Positions 1 through 9,097 are shown, numbered from the stretch's first letter. The stretch: DNA of 41,748 nt from Acidimicrobiaceae bacterium (GCA_025463285.1 JAOBWI010000080.1:1-41748), one strand, 5' to 3'. Translations and numbers: made by a program. Notes: generated by a model from the letters alone, not told the origin.

Positions 1-117
1 CATCCAGATGAGATTGGCGTCATGGCACCGTTACTGGAGCGGGAAATCCTGTTCCGGTTGCTGCGCGGCCCACCTCCAGGTCCCGCGCGGGCCCTGACTG
101 AGTCAGTCTTTCGCTGA
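1..117 (+). pseudogene. Fragment of AraC-family regulator (AraC_N domain), 5'-truncated by window edge
   Basis: The first reading frame is open from base 1 to the TGA at 115-117. Its first ~24 codons read like the end of the AraC_N cupin-like domain (family motif APLIEREILYRLL; here APLLEREILFRLL). After RLLRGP the family resemblance stops, and the frame ends 13 codons later without the helix-turn-helix domain that should follow. The end also overlaps the 3' end of the opposite-strand ATP-grasp gene. I read it as a truncated, probably inactive regulator whose upstream part lies outside the window. The family call rests on a short motif remembered from AraC_N proteins. Confidence 0.5.
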
Positions 118-1263
118 TCGCCTGGAGGTCAAAAGACCCCGAAAGCGCGTCCAGTTTCTTTGAGTTAGCGCTACGGGCCGCTCAATCAAGAAAAAGAGAA
201 AGTATCGCGATCCTAGAAGTTTCCAGTTTCTCCATACCCATAGACACGTACGAAGCCATGCAGTCTTCCGAGGATCCGATCGAATCAAATCCTCCCGTCC
301 CTCTGGAAATGCAAATGACGCACTTAACGAGGCGTTGAATTGACTCGGTTCGACATGGCCTCGTCCCAACAAGAAACGAACATACGCACCACGAAAATCG
401 AACCCGGCTAGTTGACTCATGGCGAAGCTTCCAAATACTCGCGGGTTCACGTCGTGGATCCAGTCATTCCCGTCCGCATCTCGAATGACGTCGAAGCACA
501 TCAGTCCGCGGATACGTAGCGAATCGGCCAGTATTCGCGCGGTTTCTTCCAGCTTCGGATCGTCTCGAAATTTCACCACGCTCGAGGGGCCACGTACATA
601 GATACGCTTTATGACTTCGTAGGCTGCGATGACGTCGATGCCTCCGTCGCCCACGCAACTCGCACACACCAGAGCATCGCCGTCAATAAATTTCTCGTAG
701 AACCAATCGTTGGGGTGTTCGATTGCGGCGACAAACCCCTGGAGTGTTTCGAGGGTATCGAACACCTTCACGTGGGAGCCGGACGCGCCGATGCGTCGTT
801 TGAGCACGACAGGTAACGACAACTCTGCGACCGCCTCCGACGGTGAGGTTGTGTCACAGAGAAGAGTTTGAGGAGCCCTCAAACCGAGCTGGCCCAAAAG
901 GCGCGAAATATGCCACTTGTCGAGTATGGAAGACCGTCCATCCCACGCGTCCGAACGCTGCGATGTGGGCAAGAGATCAAGAGCCGCGTAGGTCGCCATT
1001 GCCATGCTTTCCGTCGGTTGAACGTCCGCCACGTACTCGGTCGAAAGGAGGTCGGACAACTCGGCTGGACTTGGCGGGGAGACGAGAAATACGTTTCTGT
1101 CGAAAAGCAAGCGTTCGGGCCGCCAACCCGGTGGGCCGACGCTGATCCGAACGGTGCGAAAGTTCTCATTTTGCAGAATTACGGCCAACTGGGAGAAAGA
1201 CTCCCACCGGCCTTCGTCAAGGAACACGACCGCTGGCTCCGCGCGAGTCTGGTTATCAGCCAC
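103..1263 (-). CDS. ATP-grasp domain protein (carboxylate-amine ligase type)
   Basis: Predicted ATP-grasp enzyme of 386 residues, a fold that activates a carboxylate as acyl-phosphate and ligates it to an amine or thiol. The glycine-rich ATP-binding loop (VVLKRRIGASGSH) is near residues 150-164, followed by WFYEKFIDG, the usual lid/adenine-side strand. The metal-binding end of the fold is DVNPR at about 271-275. The C-terminus is basic and aromatic. The open frame extends upstream to a TTG at 1341, but the GTG at 1263 is preferred because the added 26 residues are low-complexity and the domain starts soon after (AVVFLDEGRW). It is divergent from the FAD oxidoreductase at 1538, so the two may share a control region. 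The substrate cannot be told. Confidence 0.8.
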   Translation of the reverse strand: MADNQTRAEPAVVFLDEGRWESFSQLAVILQNENFRTVRISVGPPGWRPERLLFDRNVFLVSPPSPAELSDLLSTEYVADVQPTESMAMATYAALDLLPTSQRSDAWDGRSSILDKWHISRLLGQLGLRAPQTLLCDTTSPSEAVAELSLPVVLKRRIGASGSHVKVFDTLETLQGFVAAIEHPNDWFYEKFIDGDALVCASCVGDGGIDVIAAYEVIKRIYVRGPSSVVKFRDDPKLEETARILADSLRIRGLMCFDVIRDADGNDWIHDVNPRVFGSFAMSQLAGFDFRGAYVRFLLGRGHVEPSQFNASLSASFAFPEGREDLIRSDPRKTAWLRTCLWVWRNWKLLGSRYFLFFLIERPVALTQRNWTRFRGLLTSRRSAKD

Positions 1264-1537
1264 GGGTGCGTCCGAACTGCCTTCGGAGCTGGGTAATGAG
1301 CGCGATCTGGACGGGAAAACTACTGCACACGAGGCCGCCAATGTGATTTACCGAGGTTCCCCCGACTCTACGCTTCTGGCCACGATGCCTCGTTTGAGTT
1401 TGATACGGGGCGGCCGGCATGATGGTCTACACACGGTCAGATCCAAGTCTTTCATGGAGCGTTGAGCGAATTTCGATTGCTACCCTGTCTAGTCGCCCGA
1501 AGCGGCTTTCATCGACCTATGAGCGGGGGTAGTAGGC

Positions 1538-2740
1538 ATGACCGAAGTGACCATCGTCGGCGCTGGCCCATACGGCCTCTCACTCGCGACGTACTTGAGC
1601 GATAAAGAGATCCCTTTTCGAATCCTGGGTACACCGATGGAGTTCTGGAAGACCTCGATGCCCGAGGGAATGTCGCTCAAATCTGACGGACACGCGTCGT
1701 CTCTGTTTGATCCGTCGGACTCGTTTACTCTCGCTCGGTTCTGCCTAGAAGAAGGCATTCCGTACGCCGATCTCGGACTGCCCGTATCGCTTCAGACCTT
1801 TATCTCCTATGGTCTGGCCTTCCAAGAGCGAATGGCTCCGATGGTTGAAGACCGGATGGTGTGTTCCGTAAAAGATAACGGAGAGGGTTTTGAATTGATC
1901 CTCGACGATGGAGAGCGCCTTTCAACTCGCAATCTGGTGCTTGCGGTGGGCGTGGGCTATTTCGCATATATGCCGGCTGCCCTTGACGGTCTCACGAACA
2001 ATTACGCGACCCACAGTTCCCATTACGGAGACCTGGCTTCGCTGGCGAATCGAGATGTAGCCATCCTCGGCGCCGGGGCTTCCGCGCTCGATTTGGGAGC
2101 GCTACTACATCGAGCGGGATCTCGTCCCGTCATCATTGCGCGCGGGCCAACTGTCTCGTTCCACGACTTACAACCTCTCCCCCGAACGTTCCGCAGTCGT
2201 CTTCGGGCTCCCACCTCTGGTATTGGACCAGGCTGGCGTTCCTGGTTCTATTGCAAGGCGCCTCGCCTCTTCCATTACTTGCCTGAGACATTGCGACTTC
2301 GACAGACGAAGAGTCACGCGGGTCCGTCGGGAGGCTGGTTCATCAAAGAGGCAGTGGTGGGCAAGGTACCGATCATGGTCAATACGTCAATCCAAGAGGC
2401 CGCGATAGAGGGCGACCGCGTCCGCCTCGACCTCCATTCGCTCAAGGCTCGCTCCTCCCGGTTGGTTGTCGATCACGTCATTGCGGCAACGGGGTATCGC
2501 GTCGACGTGAATCGCCTCACCTTTCTAGATGAATCCCTGGTGCGTCGAATAGAGACGGTACAACGTACGCCGATCCTCACCTCATATTTCGAGTCCTCCG
2601 TCCCGGGCCTTTATTTTGTGGGGCCGGTCGCGGCCAATAGTTTCGGTCCGCTACTACGTTTCGCCGTTGGTGCGGAGTTCGCTGCGCGCCGCGTCTCTCG
2701 CAGACTCGCTAGCAGGGTCGAGGGACTCTCACAGCACTGA
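1538..2740 (+). CDS. FAD/NAD(P)-binding oxidoreductase (flavin monooxygenase-like)
   Basis: A 400-residue flavoprotein. The N-terminal FAD-binding Rossmann motif is GAGPYG at residues 8-13. A second dinucleotide motif GAGASA at 178-183 probably binds NAD(P)H, and the ATGYR motif typical of the flavin/N-hydroxylating monooxygenase superfamily lies at 317-321. The C-terminal LYFVGPVAANSFGP resembles the FAD-contact segment of this superfamily. A purine-rich stretch (GGGGGTAG) precedes the ATG at a normal distance. It is divergent from an ATP-grasp ligase, a pairing seen in small-molecule biosynthesis, but no pathway can be named. The 3' end overlaps the convergent DUF1501 gene by 12 bp. Confidence 0.82.
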   Translation: MTEVTIVGAGPYGLSLATYLSDKEIPFRILGTPMEFWKTSMPEGMSLKSDGHASSLFDPSDSFTLARFCLEEGIPYADLGLPVSLQTFISYGLAFQERMAPMVEDRMVCSVKDNGEGFELILDDGERLSTRNLVLAVGVGYFAYMPAALDGLTNNYATHSSHYGDLASLANRDVAILGAGASALDLGALLHRAGSRPVIIARGPTVSFHDLQPLPRTFRSRLRAPTSGIGPGWRSWFYCKAPRLFHYLPETLRLRQTKSHAGPSGGWFIKEAVVGKVPIMVNTSIQEAAIEGDRVRLDLHSLKARSSRLVVDHVIAATGYRVDVNRLTFLDESLVRRIETVQRTPILTSYFESSVPGLYFVGPVAANSFGPLLRFAVGAEFAARRVSRRLASRVEGLSQH

Positions 2741-3919
2741 AAGCGACGTGCTCCACGAGGGAATCACGTCTCGCACCGGCGCGTGTAGAACGTTCTCCAA
2801 CAATCCGCCGTATACGTCGCGGAAGTCCGTTGTTACCTGCAAGTTTCCATTTTCGTCGAGAGAACGTAGTGAGGGTTGATCCCCATAGAGACCGCCCTTG
2901 ACAGCGTTACCGATGAGAAATACGGGGGCGGAAGTCCCGTGGTCAGTGCCGAGGCCAGCGTTGGACATGACGCGCCGGCCGAACTCGGAGTAGACCAGGA
3001 CGGTCACGTCATTGGCACGGCTTCCTGCGCTGATACTCGTCATAAAGGATCCCACGGCGCTATCGACCTCAGCGAGAAGAGCATTTTGGTCCGCTTGCTC
3101 GCCCACATGCGTGTCAAAGGAACTCACATTCGCCTCCCACACCCGCGTCGGCACGTCCGCGTTGATCAGCGTCGACACCAGGGAGAGTTGCTGACCAAGG
3201 GCGGAACCCGTCGGTGTTCTGGGCACCAGCGGCCCGAGCGCCTGGGCCGCGGTGTAAAGGTCGGTGATCGATGTGGCCGCTGCCGATTCCAGTATGCCGT
3301 CGGAGGACGACGGTTGCCCGAGGCTCGGAATCTGGGATACCGCCGGTCCCCATGGCGTCAGTATGCCGCCGACGTCGACCATCGAAGCGACATTTTTGTT
3401 GCCCACCAGTAGCGGGGGCAACGTCGAACCAACGCCAATCGCGTTGAGCGCATTGTGGGGTTGGAGATCGAGCCATCGGCCGATCCAGCCGCTCGACACC
3501 GCCGAATCGAGGGACGCTGATTGCCAGATGGCCATCGACGAAAAGTGCGACAGGCTGGGATTGGGGTAACTCACTCCTTGAACAATCGCCACTTTGTTTT
3601 GACCGTAGAGAGCATTGATCTGGGGCATGGATGAGTTGAGAGCAAGAGTGCTGGTAATAGGAAAAAGTTGCGACGAGGAGAGCGCGATGTTCGATCGGGC
3701 ACTGTGATATGTCGGATCGGTGAAAGGCACCACTGTATTCAGTCCGTCGTTCCCTCCGTAGAGCGTGACTATGACAAGAATTGGCGTGCTCAAGGGAAGC
3801 GGCGAATTGCTCGCCGCGCTCGCCAGAGACTCCAGGGAAAGCTCCGTCGCTAAGGTTGCGAAAAGGCTCGCCCCCGTCCACTTCAGGAATCGCCGGCGGT
3901 CGAACTCACAGGTGATCAT
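2729..3919 (-). CDS. DUF1501 family protein with Tat signal
   Basis: A 396-residue DUF1501 protein, distantly alkaline-phosphatase/sulfatase-like. The N-terminus has a twin-arginine signal (DRRRFLKW, residues 7-14, then a mildly hydrophobic stretch ending near SLASAAS), so it is predicted to be exported folded. Family landmarks are LVIVTLYGGNDGLNTVVP near 47-64, SLSHFSSMAIWQ, SSFDTHVGEQ, YSEFGRRV and GTDHGTSAPVFLIG. The ATG overlaps the stop of the DUF1800 gene upstream by 4 nt (ATGA, 3916-3919), so the pair is translationally coupled. DUF1501 and DUF1800 genes are commonly adjacent, but their joint function is not established. Length is normal for the family. Confidence 0.9.
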   Translation of the reverse strand: MITCEFDRRRFLKWTGASLFATLATELSLESLASAASNSPLPLSTPILVIVTLYGGNDGLNTVVPFTDPTYHSARSNIALSSSQLFPITSTLALNSSMPQINALYGQNKVAIVQGVSYPNPSLSHFSSMAIWQSASLDSAVSSGWIGRWLDLQPHNALNAIGVGSTLPPLLVGNKNVASMVDVGGILTPWGPAVSQIPSLGQPSSSDGILESAAATSITDLYTAAQALGPLVPRTPTGSALGQQLSLVSTLINADVPTRVWEANVSSFDTHVGEQADQNALLAEVDSAVGSFMTSISAGSRANDVTVLVYSEFGRRVMSNAGLGTDHGTSAPVFLIGNAVKGGLYGDQPSLRSLDENGNLQVTTDFRDVYGGLLENVLHAPVRDVIPSWSTSLSVL

Positions 3920-5211
3920 GCACTCACCACGTATTCAGGGCTCAACAGGGCGACGGTGGCGAACTCCGCCGGCGTTGCACTCGAGGCCGCCAGCGTGCTC
4001 GCGGTTCGCCTCGACCATTCGGGGATGCCTAGCCAGTCGGCGCACGCCTGCACCATCTTCGACTTGGGGACATTGATCGGCGAGAGATCGGCTTCGGCCA
4101 CCATGAGCTCGAGAGCCATAAATCGGTACTGAAATGCGGCCCCGCTGAGCCAGGCCTGTCCGTAAGGCCAGCCCCCCACGTTGGGAGGATTGAACGGTAA
4201 CTGGCCCATTTGGGATAGATACCAATGAAGATTTCCGGCATTTATCGACGAGGGGCGTATCTTCATGGCTCGGCACGCGCCGACGAACCATTCGATCGGG
4301 GATTTGACCAGAGAATTGGCAGGATTGCTCCACGCGTTCGATCTAACCAGAGCGCTGACGAGAGAGAAGTTATTCCGAGTGGCGAAGCTCCTCGCGAGCG
4401 CCGCGGGAGGCTTGGTCGTGGCGGAGACGAAACGAAACCACATCCTCTCCGTGATGAACTTGGCGTTGAGACCATTGGAAACAATGAGCGAGGCGAGACT
4501 CCGCGCGTCAAGCTTCGAGGTAGTGCCGAGCACAGTGAGCGGATGGGAGAAATGCTTCTGGGCGTCGAAAGTAACCGTACCGCTTGACAGATTGGTGGAG
4601 TAGCCCGTCAGGGCGCGAGCCGCCGCAGTGACGTCGTGCTGCGTGAAATTGTTCACTCCGATCGTCATGAGTTCCATCAATTCACGCGCCAAGTTCTCAT
4701 TTGGCGAGGACAGATAGTTCTCCTCATTGTCGAGCCAGAAGTTGAACGCTCCGTCGACCACCATCTCCCTCGCCATGTCTTTGAAGTTCGCTAAGGCATA
4801 TTTGCGAAGCGTCTCGTTTTGTTTCTGCATGGTCAGTGGATAGATAACTTTGTCAACCGACGTCGCCCAGTGCCCGTGCCAGAACCACGTCATTCGCTCG
4901 CTCAAGGGGTGGTCGGCGGCAACCATGCGATCAAGCCACCACGAAACAAGTTCCGTTTGGCCCGAATACACGGCATTCCAGAACGCGGTCACGGATGGTG
5001 CATTGGCGTCGGGAATCTGACCGAGATTGGCGAAGGTGGGAGTTGCGATCGAGTCGAGTCCAGGATCGACGCGACCGTGCGCGAGCACCGTTGCTTGAGT
5101 GGCCTTGATGCCGCGTTGCAGCATCTCGGCGTACTGGCCGGGCCTTGGACCGAAGTTGAATCGATGTAGCAGGCGAGCCGTGGCGAGCCGTTGAGACGCG
5201 GAGGGGCTCAC
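3916..5211 (-). CDS. DUF1800 family protein
   Basis: A 431-residue DUF1800 protein. The hallmark N-terminus ARLLHRFNFGPRPGQ is at about residues 12-26. MTWFWHGHWATS, NEENYLSSPNENLARELMELMTIGV and VTAAARALTGYS are also characteristic. The C-terminal half keeps NPPNVGGWPYGQAWLS. The start is GTG at 5211 with no obvious Shine-Dalgarno sequence. No signal peptide is visible although its coupled partner has a Tat signal, so co-export as a folded complex is conceivable. It is the first gene of a two-gene operon. Confidence 0.92.
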   Translation of the reverse strand: MSPSASQRLATARLLHRFNFGPRPGQYAEMLQRGIKATQATVLAHGRVDPGLDSIATPTFANLGQIPDANAPSVTAFWNAVYSGQTELVSWWLDRMVAADHPLSERMTWFWHGHWATSVDKVIYPLTMQKQNETLRKYALANFKDMAREMVVDGAFNFWLDNEENYLSSPNENLARELMELMTIGVNNFTQHDVTAAARALTGYSTNLSSGTVTFDAQKHFSHPLTVLGTTSKLDARSLASLIVSNGLNAKFITERMWFRFVSATTKPPAALARSFATRNNFSLVSALVRSNAWSNPANSLVKSPIEWFVGACRAMKIRPSSINAGNLHWYLSQMGQLPFNPPNVGGWPYGQAWLSGAAFQYRFMALELMVAEADLSPINVPKSKMVQACADWLGIPEWSRRTASTLAASSATPAEFATVALLSPEYVVSA

Positions 5212-5341
5212 CCATGCAATTTACAGCGGCAAACCGCCCTTCCCGAGAAATCTCTCACAAGGCGATAAATCTACGAAAAATCGAGATGGTGAGAGACGGG
5301 TCGGCCGTTGGGAACTCACTGATTTGGCGCCCCCGGGTTCG

Positions 5342-6922
5342 TTACGGGGTGATCGTCACGTGAGAGACCGGCGAGGTATACGAGCGCCCATAGCCGCTAT
5401 ACGTGGCGTAGATCGAGGCCGGTCCCGGGGAGAGATGGGTGATCGTGACGAGACACTCCCCGAATGGATTGGGATGGCACAAAGCGAGTTGCGAGCCCAC
5501 ATGCACGGTGACGACGCTGGTGGGATAAATGCCTTCGCTATTGGCGATAATCCCCGTCACCTGCACGACGACCGGCTCCGACCCAGACATCACGGGTTCC
5601 GCCGTCGTGGCGCTGAGAGTCCGACCGGCTACAGGAATCACGAACTCGGGATCGCTATAGGCGGAGTACCCATATCGGTTGTGGGCTTGAGCAGTGACCC
5701 AATAGATCCGATGATCAACTAATCCTTTCACGATGCAGTTTGGCTGAAAGGAGTCGGAGGCGGGACACACCTTCGTGAGAGTGCCATCCGTCAGCGTGAC
5801 GCGATACGAGCTGACGGGCGCGCCACCGGGGTCGAGAGAGGGGTGCATGTACGTCCAGACTTGCCCGCCGGCGACATTTCCTGATACCTGACGCGGGGTA
5901 GTGGGAATTTCCGCGGCGCAGTCGGGATTGGAACTGGTCCAGGCGATGTTTCCGGCGCTATTTACCTCCACAAATCGATGAGCACCGTACGCGACGTCGC
6001 TCCAATTCGCGGTTGAATTCGTGGGAACGGGGCTGACCGACCACGTGGCGCCGGTTGAGGACGAGAGAGAACCGATTGATGTTCCCGGAGAGTTCTCTGG
6101 GGCTACGAACTCGCCACAACCGAACGTCGCTCCCGTGACGTCTCGGGCCGGAGAATACTGATGCAGCGCCCACACATACCCGTACACGGACGTCGCTACA
6201 TATCCGGCCCCCGAATCGTCAAGCGCTACAAACGTCCCGTTGCCGAAAACGACCGCGCCCCACTTCAGACCGTTACCGAGCGGGGGATACAGACCCCAGT
6301 CGACACCGTTGGCCGAGATCAAGGTTGAACCGACGGCGGAGTCGACGGCGACGAAGTGGCCGTTGCCGTAGGCGATCGACGTTAAGTCCCATGGACGGTG
6401 ATTCCAAACCAGCGTCCATTGGGTGCCGTTCGTCGAAGTGGCGATCTGGCCAAGCGATCCCACGGCGACGAATCGTCCTTGGTCAAAGATCACGTCCGTC
6501 CACTCGCCGGTGGGTCCCGCGACCGCTGTCCAATCGGTTCCGTTGGTAGAAACGATTTCCTCCGGATTTGCCGTCGCCGACGAGAGGGCCACATACTGGC
6601 CGTCTCCGTAGGCGACGGTTTGCCACGAACCTGAGGGCACTGGATATGTCTGCCACGTGCCCGCGTTTGTCGAAACTGCGACCTCGGAGTTGTGTCCGAG
6701 GACAATCCACTGGCCCTTGGCGTAGGCAACGGTGGACCAACTCCCACTTGGCGAAGGAGCGACGGCAGCGTTCCAGACGTTTGAGGGAGGTGCTTCTACG
6801 GCGCCGAGGTTTGCGGACGGCAACCAACAGGTCGCCGTGATCAATGTAAAGACGACAGCTATTGCCGATGAGAAAGTGGGGATACGACGAATATGTTTGC
6901 CTCGGGGGGCCGACGTGCGCAC
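5342..6922 (-). CDS. Secreted seven-bladed propeller protein with FN3 and Ig-like domains
   Basis: A 526-residue exported protein. An N-terminal signal segment (residues ~12-44) is followed by seven repeats of about 40 residues with the pattern W-x-x-V-AYG-x-G-x-FVAV...STNG-x-x-W. The blades lie near 60-96, 98-137, 139-175, 177-214, 218-256, 260-300 and 305-333, the number expected for a closed beta-propeller. A fibronectin type III-like domain follows (about 340-430) and then a bacterial Ig-like domain (about 436-526). No catalytic residues are recognisable, so a binding or structural surface role is likely. The start is GTG at 6922 with a weak ribosome site. Two strong hairpins lie immediately upstream in the predicted leader. 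Confidence 0.75.
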   Translation of the reverse strand: MRTSAPRGKHIRRIPTFSSAIAVVFTLITATCWLPSANLGAVEAPPSNVWNAAVAPSPSGSWSTVAYAKGQWIVLGHNSEVAVSTNAGTWQTYPVPSGSWQTVAYGDGQYVALSSATANPEEIVSTNGTDWTAVAGPTGEWTDVIFDQGRFVAVGSLGQIATSTNGTQWTLVWNHRPWDLTSIAYGNGHFVAVDSAVGSTLISANGVDWGLYPPLGNGLKWGAVVFGNGTFVALDDSGAGYVATSVYGYVWALHQYSPARDVTGATFGCGEFVAPENSPGTSIGSLSSSTGATWSVSPVPTNSTANWSDVAYGAHRFVEVNSAGNIAWTSSNPDCAAEIPTTPRQVSGNVAGGQVWTYMHPSLDPGGAPVSSYRVTLTDGTLTKVCPASDSFQPNCIVKGLVDHRIYWVTAQAHNRYGYSAYSDPEFVIPVAGRTLSATTAEPVMSGSEPVVVQVTGIIANSEGIYPTSVVTVHVGSQLALCHPNPFGECLVTITHLSPGPASIYATYSGYGRSYTSPVSHVTITP

Positions 6923-7229
6923 CGATCAACTCTACTTAGGGCGACAGCTTTTTGCCCCAAGAGTCGCCCAACGTTGGCACAACTGCTAGGCCAACGTCCA
7001 GGTGGCTTCGACCATGAAACTTTACGATCCATCGAGAATCCTTGCAACGAACGAGAGTACGAAGCGGTCAACCGTCTGGACGTTCCCGGTCGGCCGCGAG
7101 CTATGAGGGTTTTCACCGTTATCCTTGCCCGGATCGCCTGAATCCACGTGACGCTCTAGGCCGTCGTCCCTGCAAGAAGTTGAGAGTCTCGATCGGCAGA
7201 GCCGCGAGTTAGCACGAAAAACCGGGGAT
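6923..7229. other. Gene-free interval upstream of the propeller gene
   Basis: The 307 bp between the propeller gene start and the end of the FemAB/GNAT-like gene contain the tandem hairpins at 6939-6997. I see no further gene-like structure. Short frames on both strands here have no family resemblance. Confidence 0.5.
6939..6997 (-). promoter_or_regulatory. Two tandem perfect hairpins in the leader of the propeller gene
   Basis: Read on the minus strand, the first hairpin has an 8-bp perfect stem (6997-6990 with 6978-6971, 11-nt loop). The second has a 7-bp perfect stem (6969-6963 with 6945-6939, 17-nt loop), starting 1 nt later. The second ends about 16 nt before the GTG start at 6922. The stems are seen directly. 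A role as RNA leader or protein-binding site is inferred, and no riboswitch class is recognised. Confidence 0.45.
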
Positions 7230-8021
7230 TTATTGAATACTCTTTTCTTGCCCCGAACCTCCATAGAGGTTTCTGATTCGAGCCGGTTTAAAACCAAGGC
7301 GCTCCGCGAAGACATCGTTGCCTGCAGAAAGTGCCCACGGAGACGACTCGACTATAAATTTAGCCCCCCTGGCGCTTACTTCCTCCACGTAGCCGCTGAA
7401 ACAGAGCCACCGCACGTTGCCCCTGTGCGCCGTGTACGCCCAAATATTTCGAACAACGTTGCCCGTTTGCGCTCCAAGACAAAACGCCACGGGACGGTCT
7501 TCTCCGTCAACGACGGCGACACAGATTGCACCACGAACGTCATGGAGATTCCACTGAGTGCCCTTAAAGACCTGATCGATGACGCCGTCAAGTTCATGGC
7601 GCTTCCAGCCACTGTCCTCGCCGATCTGAATAACAATCTTTTCAACCTCGGAGGGATCGACGGGTCTGACCTTGTAGCCTTCGCTTTTGGCTCTTGCAGT
7701 GGCTTTTCGGATGTTTTGTTTCGCCTGACCCTGCCAGTAGAGACTGAGTGGAGAGGGAAGTTCAATATATGAGGAGACGAAACTGCTGAGTTTCCATGGT
7801 CGTCGAGGATTAAAAATCCATTTAACGCTTTCGGTATCTGACGCCGATACAGACACATTGACTATCGGGAACTCCCTGAGGTAGTGAACTGCTCGCCACG
7901 TTCTCACGGGGTGGCATACTGCCATCGCGAGGCGCTTTAGTTGAGGCCTCTGGACTCCTGATGAGTTCTGGAACAGAGAAGCTAGAAATCGATTGATTTC
8001 TCTCTCGTCGCTGGGGCTCAC
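7230..8021 (-). CDS. FemAB/GNAT-like acyltransferase
   Basis: A 263-residue protein resembling the GNAT/FemAB superfamily of acyl- or aminoacyl-transferases. QNIRKATARAKSEGYKV (about residues 101-117) is typical of FemAB-like proteins. The second half follows the GNAT core: a strand containing RPVAFCLGAQ, a segment around NIWAYTAHRGNVRWL, then AERLGFKP near the C-terminus, the usual position of the acyl-CoA fold's final motif. The start is GTG with no strong ribosome site. The gene stands alone between two gene-poor regions. The substrate is unknown. The superfamily is fairly sure, the exact family less so. Confidence 0.6.
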   Translation of the reverse strand: MSPSDEREINRFLASLFQNSSGVQRPQLKRLAMAVCHPVRTWRAVHYLREFPIVNVSVSASDTESVKWIFNPRRPWKLSSFVSSYIELPSPLSLYWQGQAKQNIRKATARAKSEGYKVRPVDPSEVEKIVIQIGEDSGWKRHELDGVIDQVFKGTQWNLHDVRGAICVAVVDGEDRPVAFCLGAQTGNVVRNIWAYTAHRGNVRWLCFSGYVEEVSARGAKFIVESSPWALSAGNDVFAERLGFKPARIRNLYGGSGQEKSIQ

Positions 8022-8636
8022 GTCAACCGTTTTCTATTTGCGGAGTCAGCGGGGATCTGTCCAGGGAACAACTACCTGAATCTACTCGCTGGGGCCAAGA
8101 AATCTGCGAACTTCTTGCAACCCAGAAAGATCCCACGCAGCACGGGGACTCGGCTCGGTGACTCCCAAGCTTGTTCTGCGCCGGCTTGAGTTGCACGGTC
8201 CACGCCGCCTTCACCCCAACGGGCCGACGCCCGCGCCGAGCGGGCCTATGGGCGAAGAAGTGTTCTCGCGATGGGTACCAGGTTGGAAAAACCTTCGAAT
8301 GAGCCGATGCCCATGTTCGCGCCTTCTCAGGTTCAACGGCTTCTTCACCGACGAGCGGGCATTTGGCCTCACCAGCGAATGCGGTGGGGGATAGCGCGTC
8401 GGTGTGCTTACCGACACAAATGGCGAAAACTTTGGTGAATCGCGCGGACTTAACCCCTCCCCCCTGGGTTTCATAGACGCTTGTGTCCGTTCAAATTGCC
8501 TCAATGGTTGTCCGAGTTTACGAAGGGAGGTCGAAGTAGAGATCTCCACCCGTTTTCGAGCAGCGTCGACAATGATCGGCCCCGGCTCACTTCGTTACCC
8601 TTTCGAGTTCCGCATTCCCTTCGGGCTCGAAGAGCT

Positions 8637-9097
8637 GGACGTGGCCCTCCCCTTCAAGGGCTTAATGGGGCGAACCACCTCAGCTGAGCACTGAGTGACG
8701 ACTTCAAGAATCTCGAAGCACTCGCACATCATTCACCAAAAAAAAATACGGCGCTGGTCACCGGCTGTGAATTATTCAGAATTACGAAACGAACTGTGAG
8801 TGATCTCGATGTGGTTAACACGCACGAGGAGCAAGCGGCGGACCGCTCCTCACGGCGACGCCTCCACGGTGGCTCGTTACGACTCGCGGTTCGACACTGA
8901 TCACATCGCCCCACGACGCAGCCAGTTTTAAGTTTCACACGAACGCAACATATGCTGACCAAAAATCTGTCAACTTGGCGAATATATTGATTTCTTCGCC
9001 AATGATGTATCCGCCCTTCGATTCTTTCGAAGATGGTTCTCAGTGCTCAGCTGAGGTGGTTCTGCCCAACATGCCCTTGCGGGGGAGGGCCACGTCC
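8637..9097. repeat. Imperfect inverted repeat, ~97-nt arms around ~267-bp interior
   Basis: The 59 bp at 8637-8695 match the reverse complement of 9039-9097 at 52 of 59 positions without gaps. Weaker ungapped similarity (22 of 38) continues inward to 8733 and 9001, ending in CATCATT on both sides. Each arm holds a small GCCCT/AGGGC hairpin and the palindrome CTCAGCTGAG. In one frame each arm reads DVALPxKGxxGRTTSAEH then stop, with two of the five changed codons synonymous, so the arms could be tails of two related, now degraded genes. The alternative is a miniature inverted-repeat element. No target-site duplication was identified. Confidence 0.6.
8826..8851. other. Hairpin inside the inverted-repeat interior
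   Basis: A 7-bp perfect stem, GAGGAGC with GCTCCTC, around a 12-nt loop. There is no T-tract on either side, so it is not a typical intrinsic terminator. Confidence 0.35.

Noticed and set aside
5226..5260. GGCAAACC on the plus strand, suggestive of a second GEMM riboswitch
   Set aside because: The required ACGCAAA core and closing segment are missing downstream.
8404..8694. 96-codon forward frame in the gene-free region
   Set aside because: Only its last ~18 codons recur in the inverted arm. The rest looks random, with no ribosome site, so I keep it as part of the repeat structure and not as a gene.
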